In this document: positions 18,525 to 27,515 of the stretch, piece after piece
Position numbering within the stretch: the stretch's first letter is position 1
Layout: each line of letters begins with the position of its first letter
Assembly: GCF_000013765.1 (NCBI RefSeq)
Contig: NC_007954.1
Location: 124,001 to 188,000, forward strand
Direction of reading: 5' to 3'
DNA: 64,000 nt
Source: Shewanella denitrificans OS217
Lineage (GTDB): Bacteria > Pseudomonadota > Gammaproteobacteria > Enterobacterales > Shewanellaceae
Program-made: the position numbers and the translations under genes
Notes under the pieces: model-generated
What the model was told of the DNA's origin: nothing
Seen by the model: the letters and a program-made list of their open reading frames with translations, nothing else
Database searches by the model: none

Positions 18525-21500
18525 ATGGAAATGATAAAGGGATTTTGTTTGTTTAGCGTGTTCTTTATAACTTTTGGCTTGAATGGTGCTGAGTTCAAAG
18601 AAGCGATAAAGGGTGAAAATGAAAAAATACATTCTTTGGAAAGTGGAGGAACAAATTCTGCTTTAGATAGTTTCGGTGTCAGACATGATATCAATTCAGG
18701 TCAAGTTTACCTATCTCATACAGATGTTGATATACCTGGTAACTCAAAACTTCCAGTCAGGTTTACACGTATCAGGTCTGAGCTAGAGCCAAGTAGAAAT
18801 AGCGGCAATCAGATGCGAGATTGGGATGTAGATGTTCCCGTTATTATGATGAGAACTGTGACTAGTAGAGAAAATAGTTATTCAGGCAACTACAAATATG
18901 CAGAACGGTGGTATGTCTATCCTGACAATGCCTGTTCTGAAAATTTTCCAATTGGGTATAATGCTGAAGAATATTTAGGCATGTATAGGGCTATAAAATG
19001 GCCGACACTAAGAGTAAACGGTATCAGCAAGCCACTTTATAAAATTGAGGAGGGAACAGCACCATTTCCGGCTGATACTAAGTTTGTTACAAAAGATAAC
19101 TGGGTGTCTAAGTGTATTTTCGATGAAAATAACCCTAATAAAAATATTGGATTTCTAGTACAGTCACCTAATGGTGATAAGTATACTTTCGATGTTAGAT
19201 GGAGAGATAAAGATCATCCCTATACACGATATTATGCTTCAAAAGTCGAAGACAGTTTTGGTAACTGGGTTAAGTATGAGTTTAATAATGGTATTTTAAA
19301 AAGGATTGAATCGAATGATGGTAGAGTAATAACCATCGCATCATCGAGAAAAGGTGGGGTATATCCCTACATATTTAGTGATTTTAGTGGATTTAATATA
19401 TTTTCAATTGACTCTATTACCGCAAATGACAAAACTTGGAGTTATGGTTATGAAAGCAAGAAAATAATTATTTCAGGTAGCTTGGGTCGTGTTTCTTGGA
19501 GTGTATCAGATTTTTTGAATTACCTAACATCAGCGAAAGATCCAGAAGGGTTGACTTATTCTTACTTACCTAGTGAAGAATTGGTTGATGATACGAAAAG
19601 AATTAAAGATACCGTTCCATTTTATGAAGTAACAAATCCTCTCGGCGCCAAGTTAAGAATGGACTTCTCTAAGTATGATATGTGCAATGGAGTATTTGTT
19701 GAATTAGGGGTGATGCTTGAATTCTCTGATTGTATATATAATTTTTCTGGTAGCTATAGTGACTTTGACTTTAATTTAGGGAAAAAGAACATACCATTCT
19801 TATCAAAAGTTAAAATATCTGTATCTGAAAATCAAAGTTATGATTGGAGCTATAAAATTACTGATGGTTTGGTTAATTCTGAGAATGCCCCTTCACGTTG
19901 GAATTGGTCAAAATCAAATTGGTGGCAAGGCCCAGAATTTCGCGTCATAAAAACAACGAGTCCATCAGGCATATATCAAAATAAGTATAACCAGCGACAA
20001 GGTAAAAGCTATGGTGAACTGGTTGAGTCAAAAGTGTACTATGGAAATAGCTGGTCAGTGGTCTCGACTTTTGTCTACGATGATCAGGGAATGGCTGGAA
20101 ACCATTGCCCATTTTCTGAAAAGCGTTGTGATCAAATTTATGTTGTAAGCGGTAATGATCTTGATGTAGAGAAAACTTTTCGACAATTATCAGAGGTTAA
20201 ACAGGAACAGGATAGCGTATCTTATAGTCAAAAATTTACTTATGACAGTTATCATAATTTAAGTGTAAAAGAAGAATCCACATCTGAAGATGAGAGTGTT
20301 AGGTACAGCCAGTATACTTATCATTATGACCCATTAAACTGGTATGTAGGACGACTAAAAAATATTAGTATATCTTCAGACAATATAAGCTGGTCTAAAA
20401 TTTACAACCTTAATTTTAATGATTTAAATCTTCCAGAAGAACAGTTTTCTTATGGGAAAAAGGTGATGGCGTATAGTTATCACCCTGATGGTAATGTAAA
20501 AAAAATAACTTATACGGGTTCAAATAATTATGTATTATTTGATGATTATTTTCGTGGTGAACCTAAAAAAGTAACTATGCCATGTTCTATTGCTAATGCT
20601 TGTAATAAAGTTAATGGTAGTACTGTAAATACCATTGTAGCGAGCAAAGAGATTAACTGGGATGGAACGATAAAAGCAGAAAAAGATTTCAATGGTAATT
20701 CAACTGCATTTAGTTACAACTCCATCGGATGGCTAACAGGAGTCGAATATTCAGATCCAAAAGTGACGAAGCAAGTTATTACCTTTGATAAAGTAACCAA
20801 TGCCGATGATGGAGTATTAGGAAGCGGAATCGTTCTAGGTCAATTAAGGAAAGTCATTACCCGTGGTAATTATGAGCAGCGCAGCTATTTTGATGGATTA
20901 TTTAGACGTGAATTTACTAGCGTGAAAGATAAATCGTCAGAGAATTCTGTGGTTTATAAAATGTTCGAGTATGATAGTGATAATAGAATAGTGCTTGAAT
21001 CATTCCCTAGTGCCATAGCTTCAAATAATTTAGGGGTTTTTACTGAGTTCGACTCTCTCGGTAGAACCGAATCCATAACGCGTACAACTGATAATGCTAA
21101 ACTGACTCACGAGTATCTGGCGATGAATCAAGTCGTAGTTAAAGATCCTGAGGGAAATAACGTCACTACGAAATATTTATCCTATGGAAAACCTAGCTAC
21201 GATAAGCCAATTTTAATTCAAGCTAACGATGCAGAAGATACGGTTATTTCTTATAGTCTATTTGATCAGGTTGATACCATTACTCAAGGCAATATAACCG
21301 AAAAGCGTTACTATGATTCCCAGAATAAATTATGCAAACAAGTACGACCTGAAACTGGACAGACAGCTTTCAAATATAATTCACAAAATCAGCTCGTATG
21401 GCGAGCTGAAGCGACTGCCGGCGATCTTAATGCCTGTGATGCAGATTCTGTTTTAGAAAGTCATAAAACTAGGCTCAATTATGACAATTTAGGTCAACTT

Positions 21501-22793
21501 CGCACAGAAGTCTTTCCTGATAATACACCAAGTAAAACCTATAGCTATGATGCCAATGGTAATTTGATATTCTTGCAAGCAGGATCTGTCAGCTGGAATT
21601 ATCTCTATGACAGCCAGAATCGATTGAAAAATGAAATATTATCTTTGGATGGAAAGTCTTTTGAACTCGACTGGACCTACGATGGTCTAGGATCTGCCAG
21701 TTCACTTAAGTATCCTTCGGGCATTATCATTGATTATGCTCCTAATGCTTTAGGGCAACCTACCAAGGCAGGCAGTTATGCTTCAAACGTTAGCTACCAT
21801 GCCAATGGTCAAATTAAGCAATTCACTTATGGTAACGGCATAGTGCGCAATGTGACCTTAGATAGCACTGGGCGCATGGATTTGCTCAAAGATAGCAAGA
21901 GTGGTGTGTTGAAAACTAGCCTCGCCCCAAGTTACGACTACAACGATAACTTAGCAAGCTTGATAGATGGCGTCGATACCGCTAATAACATTAGTAACTT
22001 AGCCTATGATGGCTTGGATAGGCTTAAATCGGCGGATGGTCGTTGGGGCAAAGGCAGTTACAGCTACGATGGTTTAGGTAACATAACAAGCCGCAGTATA
22101 AGTGGTGCGGCCATCAACTACAGTTATGACAATCTGAATCGTTTAAATAAACTCAACGGTGCCTATGGTTATAGTTATCAATATGATAGCCGTGGCAATG
22201 TGTCTCATAATGGCCGTTATGGCTTAACTTTCAACCGTGCTAATCAAGTCAGTGAAGCGAAGGGGATACCTTATGTGTATGACGGTCACAATCGCCGAGT
22301 GAAACAAACAAAGCCTGAGGGCAGTCATTACTCCGTTTATAGTAGTGCTGGGCAATTGTTACATCGTAAAGTGGAGCATGGCAGTCATACAGACAGTGTC
22401 TATTTAGGTAAACAACTTATTGCTGAGGTTGAAAACGGTGATAGCTCGCTGGTGACATCCGATCCATCAGTTGCTAAACCATCAATCAACTTTAATATTA
22501 CCCAATATACGGTTGGCAGTAGCTGCCCCCCCAAAATGGTCTGTGCGACCAATGGTATTACTTATCACAATATTCGCTGGACGACGGAAAATGCCACAAG
22601 TTGCACTGGTAATGTGGTTAGAAACCCAGATGCTTTCCCTCTAGGCTCTATTTCGATATCGGGTACAGCGAGTAAGCTTAGCTATCCAGCTAATGGAACA
22701 GTATACACTATCAATTTAACTTGTGTTGGCGCGGGTGGGCAATCCACTGCTCAGCGTATTCTGAGTGGTGTAGGTTTGCCAAATGAAATGTAA
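18525..22793 (+). CDS. Split RHS/YD-repeat protein, N-terminal part (exported)
   Basis: The 1,422-residue product starts with a signal peptide ('GFCLFSVFFITFGLNGAEF'), then a region resembling the N-terminus of RHS/wall-associated proteins ('FGVRHDINSGQVYLSHTDV'). From about residue 565 to 1295 it has many YD repeats of the type 'YSYDANGNLIFLQAGS' and 'YDGLGNITSRSI', ending 'SVYLGKQLIAEVENG'. Here a normal RHS chain would enter its conserved core. Instead the protein continues with a roughly 100-residue Ig-like domain containing four Cys ('SCPPKMVCATNG...NLTCVGAGG') and stops. The core and toxin tip are in the next gene, which overlaps by 11 bases. The coding sequence is more AT-rich in its first half than near the 3' end. 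The overall function is inferred to be a toxin-delivery shell. Confidence 0.85.
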   Translation: MEMIKGFCLFSVFFITFGLNGAEFKEAIKGENEKIHSLESGGTNSALDSFGVRHDINSGQVYLSHTDVDIPGNSKLPVRFTRIRSELEPSRNSGNQMRDWDVDVPVIMMRTVTSRENSYSGNYKYAERWYVYPDNACSENFPIGYNAEEYLGMYRAIKWPTLRVNGISKPLYKIEEGTAPFPADTKFVTKDNWVSKCIFDENNPNKNIGFLVQSPNGDKYTFDVRWRDKDHPYTRYYASKVEDSFGNWVKYEFNNGILKRIESNDGRVITIASSRKGGVYPYIFSDFSGFNIFSIDSITANDKTWSYGYESKKIIISGSLGRVSWSVSDFLNYLTSAKDPEGLTYSYLPSEELVDDTKRIKDTVPFYEVTNPLGAKLRMDFSKYDMCNGVFVELGVMLEFSDCIYNFSGSYSDFDFNLGKKNIPFLSKVKISVSENQSYDWSYKITDGLVNSENAPSRWNWSKSNWWQGPEFRVIKTTSPSGIYQNKYNQRQGKSYGELVESKVYYGNSWSVVSTFVYDDQGMAGNHCPFSEKRCDQIYVVSGNDLDVEKTFRQLSEVKQEQDSVSYSQKFTYDSYHNLSVKEESTSEDESVRYSQYTYHYDPLNWYVGRLKNISISSDNISWSKIYNLNFNDLNLPEEQFSYGKKVMAYSYHPDGNVKKITYTGSNNYVLFDDYFRGEPKKVTMPCSIANACNKVNGSTVNTIVASKEINWDGTIKAEKDFNGNSTAFSYNSIGWLTGVEYSDPKVTKQVITFDKVTNADDGVLGSGIVLGQLRKVITRGNYEQRSYFDGLFRREFTSVKDKSSENSVVYKMFEYDSDNRIVLESFPSAIASNNLGVFTEFDSLGRTESITRTTDNAKLTHEYLAMNQVVVKDPEGNNVTTKYLSYGKPSYDKPILIQANDAEDTVISYSLFDQVDTITQGNITEKRYYDSQNKLCKQVRPETGQTAFKYNSQNQLVWRAEATAGDLNACDADSVLESHKTRLNYDNLGQLRTEVFPDNTPSKTYSYDANGNLIFLQAGSVSWNYLYDSQNRLKNEILSLDGKSFELDWTYDGLGSASSLKYPSGIIIDYAPNALGQPTKAGSYASNVSYHANGQIKQFTYGNGIVRNVTLDSTGRMDLLKDSKSGVLKTSLAPSYDYNDNLASLIDGVDTANNISNLAYDGLDRLKSADGRWGKGSYSYDGLGNITSRSISGAAINYSYDNLNRLNKLNGAYGYSYQYDSRGNVSHNGRYGLTFNRANQVSEAKGIPYVYDGHNRRVKQTKPEGSHYSVYSSAGQLLHRKVEHGSHTDSVYLGKQLIAEVENGDSSLVTSDPSVAKPSINFNITQYTVGSSCPPKMVCATNGITYHNIRWTTENATSCTGNVVRNPDAFPLGSISISGTASKLSYPANGTVYTINLTCVGAGGQSTAQRILSGVGLPNEM

Positions 22794-24345
22794 AGGAGTA
22801 CAGCTAGTGGATACATTGATTCGTTTTGGCTTACGGCTTAAGTTGATCTTGAGTAAGGCAACCCATGCAAAAACTACAGCTGTGCTGGATTGGAATAAGC
22901 ATTTCCTAGCGTTCGCGGTCGAGGGGACAAGGGTCATGAATCCGACTCCAAAAATGGGCTTCACTCAAAACCCTAGAACAATAAAAAGCGTATTTGGAGC
23001 TAATGCTCATGCTTTCAAGCAAGGATGTGAAAAAGTTGCTATGACACTCATCGCACGGAGTCAGTTTATAATTCGTTTAGTCGCCACATTACTGTTAGTT
23101 GTTGGGCTTACGAGTATGCCAGCTCAAGCGGCGCAAGGAAGTACTGTATTTATCCCCATTGCGGTGGGGGATATCACCACCTTTATCCCGATCATGCCTA
23201 CCGCAAGTACTGCCCAGATATCAACAACAGGCGGCAGTCACAACTTAAGCTGGTCTGCTGTTAGCAATGCCAGTTACTACCAAATTATCATTACTGATGA
23301 GCATGGCCTGCAGCGCATTTTTCAGACCACAGATACCGACTATGTGCTGGCAGGCTTACCATTGGGTAATAACAAGGTTGAAGTACAGGCCTGTAATGCT
23401 TATAACCAATGTGGCATAAGATACCTAGCTGGCACGGTAACGATCACGACTAGGGTCATTTATCAGCACACAGATATTTTAGGTTCTGTAGTGGCCGAAT
23501 CTGATGAGGCGGGTAATATCATCAGTCGCAGTCATTATGAACCTTTCGGTAAGCGCCTTGGGGGCGACAAAGCAGGTATCGGCTATACTGGGCATTTGCA
23601 GGATAAAGACTTAGGTCTTACCTATATGCAGGCACGATACTATGATCCACTTATCGGGCGATTTTACTCTAATGACCCCATCTCATATAGAGGAGTACAT
23701 AGCTTTAATCGTTATGCATATGCAAATAATAACCCATATAAATATATCGATCCTACAGGAAACAACGAAGAATATGTTGCAGGTATTTCAGTAGGGATAG
23801 GTTTCAATGCTGAAGATGTTAATTTAATTGCGACATTTGAGAATTCTGTTTATAACTATAATTTTTTAGAAGGAGTCAGTTTAGGTCAACGTATCGTCGA
23901 AGAGCAAATGTTCCAGCAGTTGCAATTAGGTGAACTTAGCTCATTAAGTATGCTTTTAGGTATTGCGAGATCCAACGGAAAATTTGGAGTTGTAAAGGGA
24001 GGGTATCACGCTACTCATCCCGAGGCTGCCGAAGCTATTTTACAAGGTGGTTTCAGGAAAGGGACTAAGCCCGGCCGATTAGGCTCTGGCGGAACATATG
24101 TAAATAACACGCCAGAGGGTGCAATTGCTGAGTTTGCTCATCATAACCCTGGAGTTACACCAAAAGTCTTAAAGGTTAATTACAATCCTGGCACTAATGC
24201 GAACGCGGTTGTAGCTCCGCAGAATTACGTAGATCAACTCCCTCTGAATGTGAACAGTATTTCTGCTCCTTCAGTAAGAGCACCAGGAACAATAAATACG
24301 AATGTTCTTAATGGTTCAGCTAGAGCGACAGAGATATTGCCATGA
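22783..24345 (+). CDS. Split RHS core protein with ART-like C-terminal toxin
   Basis: This frame supplies what the preceding protein lacks. An Fn3-like domain ('NLSWSAVSNASYYQIIIT') is followed by the RHS core ('YQHTDILGSVVAESDEAGN', 'YTGHLQDKDLGLTYMQARYY', 'GRFYSNDPISYRG'), ending 'YIDPTG' at about residue 325. The remaining 194 residues are the variable tip. It contains 'GYHATHPEAAEAILQGGF' and 'LGSGGTYVNNTPEGAIAEF', resembling ADP-ribosyltransferase folds of polymorphic toxins (H-Y type motif); activity is inferred. A clear signal peptide ('FIIRLVATLLLVVGLTSMPAQA') begins near Met 23041, so the polypeptide could be exported separately. Possible starts are ATG 22783 (overlapping the previous stop), GTG 22807 (with AAGGAG 8 bases upstream) and ATG 23041. 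Confidence 0.8.
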   Translation: MKCKGVQLVDTLIRFGLRLKLILSKATHAKTTAVLDWNKHFLAFAVEGTRVMNPTPKMGFTQNPRTIKSVFGANAHAFKQGCEKVAMTLIARSQFIIRLVATLLLVVGLTSMPAQAAQGSTVFIPIAVGDITTFIPIMPTASTAQISTTGGSHNLSWSAVSNASYYQIIITDEHGLQRIFQTTDTDYVLAGLPLGNNKVEVQACNAYNQCGIRYLAGTVTITTRVIYQHTDILGSVVAESDEAGNIISRSHYEPFGKRLGGDKAGIGYTGHLQDKDLGLTYMQARYYDPLIGRFYSNDPISYRGVHSFNRYAYANNNPYKYIDPTGNNEEYVAGISVGIGFNAEDVNLIATFENSVYNYNFLEGVSLGQRIVEEQMFQQLQLGELSSLSMLLGIARSNGKFGVVKGGYHATHPEAAEAILQGGFRKGTKPGRLGSGGTYVNNTPEGAIAEFAHHNPGVTPKVLKVNYNPGTNANAVVAPQNYVDQLPLNVNSISAPSVRAPGTINTNVLNGSARATEILP

Positions 24346-24701
24346 ATAAAGTTTCAGTAAGATGCTGGGAAATTGAAAATTATCGGCCAGGTGCGAGCGC
24401 CATTGACCACATTTTGATTACCTACCCAGAAGATAATAGTGGTCACGAATTGATAACATGCAAAAGTTGCGGTGAGTTGTACGCGGTAACTGTAGTTAAA
24501 GAGGTTTATATTGGTCCGCCATTGGACGAAAAAGTAGTAAATATGAAGTGCATAAATTGCGGGGTTTTTTTAGATGGTAATTTCGCTTATTATCCGGATA
24601 CCTACTTGGCAGGTGGAGATCTGATTATCTACCAAAGAGATACTTTAATACCTGATGACAACGAGTCATTAATTAAAGAGTTTTATGGGATTTATGAATG
24701 A
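24342..24701 (+). CDS. Candidate immunity protein with zinc-ribbon cysteines
   Basis: This 119-residue cytoplasmic-type protein has no signal peptide. It contains two CxxC pairs ('ITCKSCGELY' and 'MKCINCGVFL') about 36 residues apart, a zinc-ribbon arrangement, within an otherwise acidic sequence. Its ATG overlaps the toxin-gene stop by 4 bases (ATGA), the tight coupling typical of toxin-immunity pairs. Immunity is inferred from position and size only; I do not recognise the family. A cytoplasmic location fits a toxin acting on a cytosolic target. Confidence 0.65.
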   Translation: MNKVSVRCWEIENYRPGASAIDHILITYPEDNSGHELITCKSCGELYAVTVVKEVYIGPPLDEKVVNMKCINCGVFLDGNFAYYPDTYLAGGDLIIYQRDTLIPDDNESLIKEFYGIYE

Positions 24702-24801
24702 GCTGGCTAATTCATGATGGCTGAAAATCGGTGTTTTTCAAGGTAGTTGTCACTCTTTGCTTAAATATTAAGCTGCATTTATTACATCGTCTGCGGGAAG
24801 A

Positions 24802-24887
24802 AAAAATGTGGCCACCCGAAGAAAAAATGTTATAAAAATGTGGCCACCCACTATAAAAATGTTATAAATATAAAAATGTGGCCACCC
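24802..24887. repeat. Three short REP-like repeats left of the transposase
   Basis: The 16-mer AAAAATGTGGCCACCC occurs exactly three times, at 24802-24817, 24834-24849 and 24872-24887, separated by A/T-rich spacers that share ATGTTATAA. Each unit contains the palindromic core GTGGCCAC. Such palindromic units beside an IS200-like transposase are typical of REP elements mobilised by RAYT enzymes. Confidence 0.75.
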
Positions 24888-24953
24888 ACAAAAAATAGCA
24901 TGATATAGCTCCATCTACTAAACTCAAAAAAGTTGTCGAAGTTGGAGCTTGCT

Positions 24954-25193
24954 ATGCCGCGCCCTAGAAGAACTCAAATCAGTGTTGAGCTTCTTGTTTA
25001 ACATCAGTCCTTTCTACCACTGCAACAGTCGTGTTATTCGCCGTGCATTCTTTACCAATAAAAAGTCTGCGGTGATGATGAACTGGTTTATTGGGTGAGT
25101 CGGGTAAGAATTTTGACCATCGTCGTGGTTGGGTCGAATCGCGACTGTTTGAACTCGAAGCCGTTTTTGCAATCGATGTAGCCGCCTTTGCAC
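24954..25193 (+). pseudogene. Degenerate 5' fragment of a REP-associated transposase gene
   Basis: The sequence beginning ATGCCGCGCCCTAGAAGAAC aligns by eye with the start of the intact transposase gene at 25292. It follows that gene through the codons for 'HCCSRVVRRAF', 'FDHRRGWVE' and 'FAIDVAA'-like segments, but with several frame changes and stop codons (a TAA appears within about 45 bases). It is a dead copy lying directly upstream of the intact one. Confidence 0.8.
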
Positions 25194-25291
25194 TCTTGTA
25201 GAAATAAATAAGGAGCCATCCATGTTAGTGGAGAGTCTTAAGATTTTAAACTAAGCTTAAAATCTGAACAGACATTGACGAAGGTGAGCAT

Positions 25292-26269
25292 ATGCCACGC
25301 CCTAGAAGAAGTCAGGTGAGTGTGGAAGACACTCCCATGTACCATTGTTGTAGCCGCGTTGTTCGCCGCGCCTTTCTCTGCGGCGATGATATGTTTTCCG
25401 GTAAAAACTACGACCACAGACGTGCTTGGGTAGAAGCTCAACTGCTTAAATTATCAGAGGTTTTCGCTATTGATGTTGCGGCCTATGCAGTGATGAGTAA
25501 CCATCTGCATGTTGTGCTCAGAATCGACATCTATCAAGCTAACAGCTGGTCTGATGTTGAGGTAATAAGCCATTGGCATCAGTTGTTTAAGGGTACTGAC
25601 ATAACCCGAAAATTTGCTCAGGGTGAAACGCTTGAAGATTATGAACAGTTGCAGCTTAGTCATACAGTTGCGTTATATCGCAGCCGATTAAGCGATATTT
25701 CTTGGTTCATGCGCTGCCTAAACGAGCCAATAGCACGGCAAGCAAATCAAGAGGATAACTGTACAGGCCGCTTCTGGGAAGGGCGTTTTAAGTCGCAGGC
25801 CCTGCTAGATGAGGCTGCAGTGTTAGCCTGTATGGCCTATGTCGATCTCAATCCAATTAGGGCCAAGATGGCAAGTACCCCTGAGCAATCAGACCACACC
25901 AGTATCCAGCTGCGGATTCAGGCGGCTTTAAAAGGTGAGCAACCTAACAGCTTATTACCTTTCATTGGCAACGAGCGAAAAAACCAACCTAAAGGGATTG
26001 CGTTTTCGGTGCAGGATTATCTCGAGTTGGTCGATGATACAGGGCGTATTATTCGCAATGACAAGCGCGGTTCAATCAGTGCTAACAGCGCTAAGTTACT
26101 CACTCGATTGAACATTCCACAGGATAACTGGCTCAAACTCACCACTGAATTTGGCAAGCTATTTCACGGACCAGTGGGTACGCTTCAAGAGTTGACCAGC
26201 TATTGTGAGCATCTAGAAAAGCGTCGACGACATTTCGCCAGTTGTTGTCAGCACTTAATGGCTAGTTGA
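25292..26269 (+). CDS. REP-associated tyrosine transposase (RAYT, Y1/HUH family)
   Basis: The 325-residue protein has the HUH motif in 'MSNHLHVVLRID' and the downstream 'CMAYVDLNPIRAKM' segment typical of RAYTs. The family uses single-strand cleavage at REP palindromes. The start 'MPRPRRSQVSVEDTPMYHCC' is also family-like. Short palindromic repeats lie on both sides (24802-24887 and 26473-26500), and at least three broken copies of the gene are nearby. It sits between the ART-tip module and the orphan RHS tip and probably contributes to rearrangement there. It appears intact; activity is untested. Confidence 0.88.
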   Translation: MPRPRRSQVSVEDTPMYHCCSRVVRRAFLCGDDMFSGKNYDHRRAWVEAQLLKLSEVFAIDVAAYAVMSNHLHVVLRIDIYQANSWSDVEVISHWHQLFKGTDITRKFAQGETLEDYEQLQLSHTVALYRSRLSDISWFMRCLNEPIARQANQEDNCTGRFWEGRFKSQALLDEAAVLACMAYVDLNPIRAKMASTPEQSDHTSIQLRIQAALKGEQPNSLLPFIGNERKNQPKGIAFSVQDYLELVDDTGRIIRNDKRGSISANSAKLLTRLNIPQDNWLKLTTEFGKLFHGPVGTLQELTSYCEHLEKRRRHFASCCQHLMAS

Positions 26270-26506
26270 CCAGCGCCTCTAAGTAAAAAGATTCTTTCAT
26301 GACTCCCTACTCTGCCAAAATCAACGGGTTGGGGTAGAGCGGTTAAAAATCACAGTTTCTTAATGAAATCAGTCTATTTAACTAATCGGCTTAGATAAAT
26401 CCATGTCACATTAACCTTCTAGCAGGGAAATCCCTTAGTCTTGCTTGAGCACACGCCGAAAGTGCATTATGTGATTGTTTCATAATGGCTGGCCAGATTT
26501 ATTTTA
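26270..26506. other. Intergenic region between transposase and orphan RHS tip
   Basis: No gene is evident in these 237 bases. The region ends in a REP-like unit (26473-26500). No convincing promoter or ribosome binding site precedes the orphan RHS frame that begins right after it. Confidence 0.55.
26473..26500. repeat. REP-like 28-bp repeat, copy 1
   Basis: A 28-base unit centred on ATGGCTGGCCAGATTT recurs twice at 28422-28449 and 28454-28481 with a few mismatches. The core TGGCCA is palindromic. This copy touches the left border of the orphan RHS tip; the other two lie just before the first small secreted-protein gene, so the copies bracket the orphan toxin cassette. Confidence 0.7.
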
Positions 26507-27472
26507 TTGGATAACATTAAGCCTTTCGTCGGTGTGATAGTCGGCGTTGCGTTAGGTGCTTTTTGCGGCGGGTGTACCGCCCCTATGATTGGCGCTTTAG
26601 CTGGCGCCGCGGGGGCGGCTGCGAATGGGGGCAACATAGTGATAGGTGCATTTGTGGGTGCCTTTTCTGCTGTCGCTTTCGGGCAAATAGGCAGCTCACT
26701 ACCCTTTGATTCCAGTCCGATTGCCAATGTGTTCGCGAAAGGCATCGTCGGCGCCTTTACTAATGGCATACAAGGGGGCGAGTTAGGCCATGGCTTCCTC
26801 AGTGCCGGTTTTGGCGGCGTAGTCTCTGGTAATATCATGGGCATAGGTGGTGGCGCCGAAGCCTACATACCAGTACGCACCTTAATTGCGGCGATAGCCG
26901 GTGGCACAATCTCTAGGTTGACGGGGGGTAAGTTTGCTAACGGTGCCACAACAGCTGGCTTTGCACACTTGTTTAATGCTGAGAGAGTTGGGAGTAATAA
27001 AACTGAATCACAAAGTGAAAAAAATTGGGATAAGTACTTTGCTAATAACTGGAATAAATTTAAAGATATGATTTCAAAGCAAAACTATAGCTCTTCATCT
27101 CGAGGTGGTATGCCTAGAAGAACTGCCGAGGGATTATTAGCTGAAGCGGCTGGCGCCACGTCTGTTCCTGATTATAATATTACGACTGATGCTGAATGGA
27201 ATCGTGCTCTAGCAATTGCTTCACTTGTTGTTGCACCAATATCAGCACCTTTTTCCCTAGGTCTTGGTGCGGGGGCTGGTTATCATGGATACCGAGGTAG
27301 TGGTGACGTGAATGCATTTTCTGGTACTGCTTTTGATACTGTTATCATGGGGGCTAGTTTTACCCCAATAGCACCAGTTTCAAATATATTGGGTGCTTTT
27401 GGTACCATTATTCAAGCAGGTGATTTGTCTTCAGATATGATGACTAAGTGCTATTCACCATATAAATGTTAG
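26507..27472 (+). CDS. Orphan RHS C-terminal toxin fragment (displaced tip)
   Basis: This 321-codon frame has no RHS core and no good ribosome binding site; it opens at a TTG. The first 159 codons (to about 26985) are nearly identical to the Gly/Ala-rich hydrophobic pre-toxin segment of the large RHS protein at 36409-36885, including 'GGTISRLTGGKFANG' and the closing 'HLFNAE'. Past that junction the sequences diverge completely. The last 160 residues include 'NRALAIASLVVAPISAPFSLGLG' and 'FTPIAPVSNILGAFG', two hydrophobic stretches, and end in a Cys pair. This is the pattern of an orphan rhs-CT cassette, probably silent unless recombined onto a full RHS gene. The toxin activity is unknown. 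Confidence 0.75.
   Translation: MDNIKPFVGVIVGVALGAFCGGCTAPMIGALAGAAGAAANGGNIVIGAFVGAFSAVAFGQIGSSLPFDSSPIANVFAKGIVGAFTNGIQGGELGHGFLSAGFGGVVSGNIMGIGGGAEAYIPVRTLIAAIAGGTISRLTGGKFANGATTAGFAHLFNAERVGSNKTESQSEKNWDKYFANNWNKFKDMISKQNYSSSSRGGMPRRTAEGLLAEAAGATSVPDYNITTDAEWNRALAIASLVVAPISAPFSLGLGAGAGYHGYRGSGDVNAFSGTAFDTVIMGASFTPIAPVSNILGAFGTIIQAGDLSSDMMTKCYSPYKC
26509..26985. repeat. 477-bp homology block, copy 1 (pre-toxin segment)
   Basis: This block matches 36409-36885 at a constant offset of 9,900 bases, without gaps and with about 20 mismatches counted by eye. It ends exactly where the two toxin tips diverge. It would be a good substrate for homologous exchange of the tip and its immunity gene. 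Confidence 0.93.
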
Positions 27473-27515
27473 TATTGGAATACAAAATTATGATATTACA
27501 GCCACAAGGTTCAAT

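Noticed and set aside
18525..24345. Simple frameshift splitting one RHS gene
   Set aside because: Both ends at the break carry extra domains (Ig-like four-Cys domain, then a signal-peptide-like segment and Fn3-like domain), so a single indel does not restore a normal RHS chain. Kept open as an alternative in the findings.
24802..24887. Possible CRISPR array
   Set aside because: Only three 16-bp units with short, similar A/T spacers and no cas genes; REP-like repeats beside a RAYT gene explain it better.
26467..26844. Proline-rich reverse-strand frame, repeated at 36388-36744
   Set aside because: It is the antisense of the Gly/Ala-rich pre-toxin repeat. Its duplication merely follows the 477-bp repeat.
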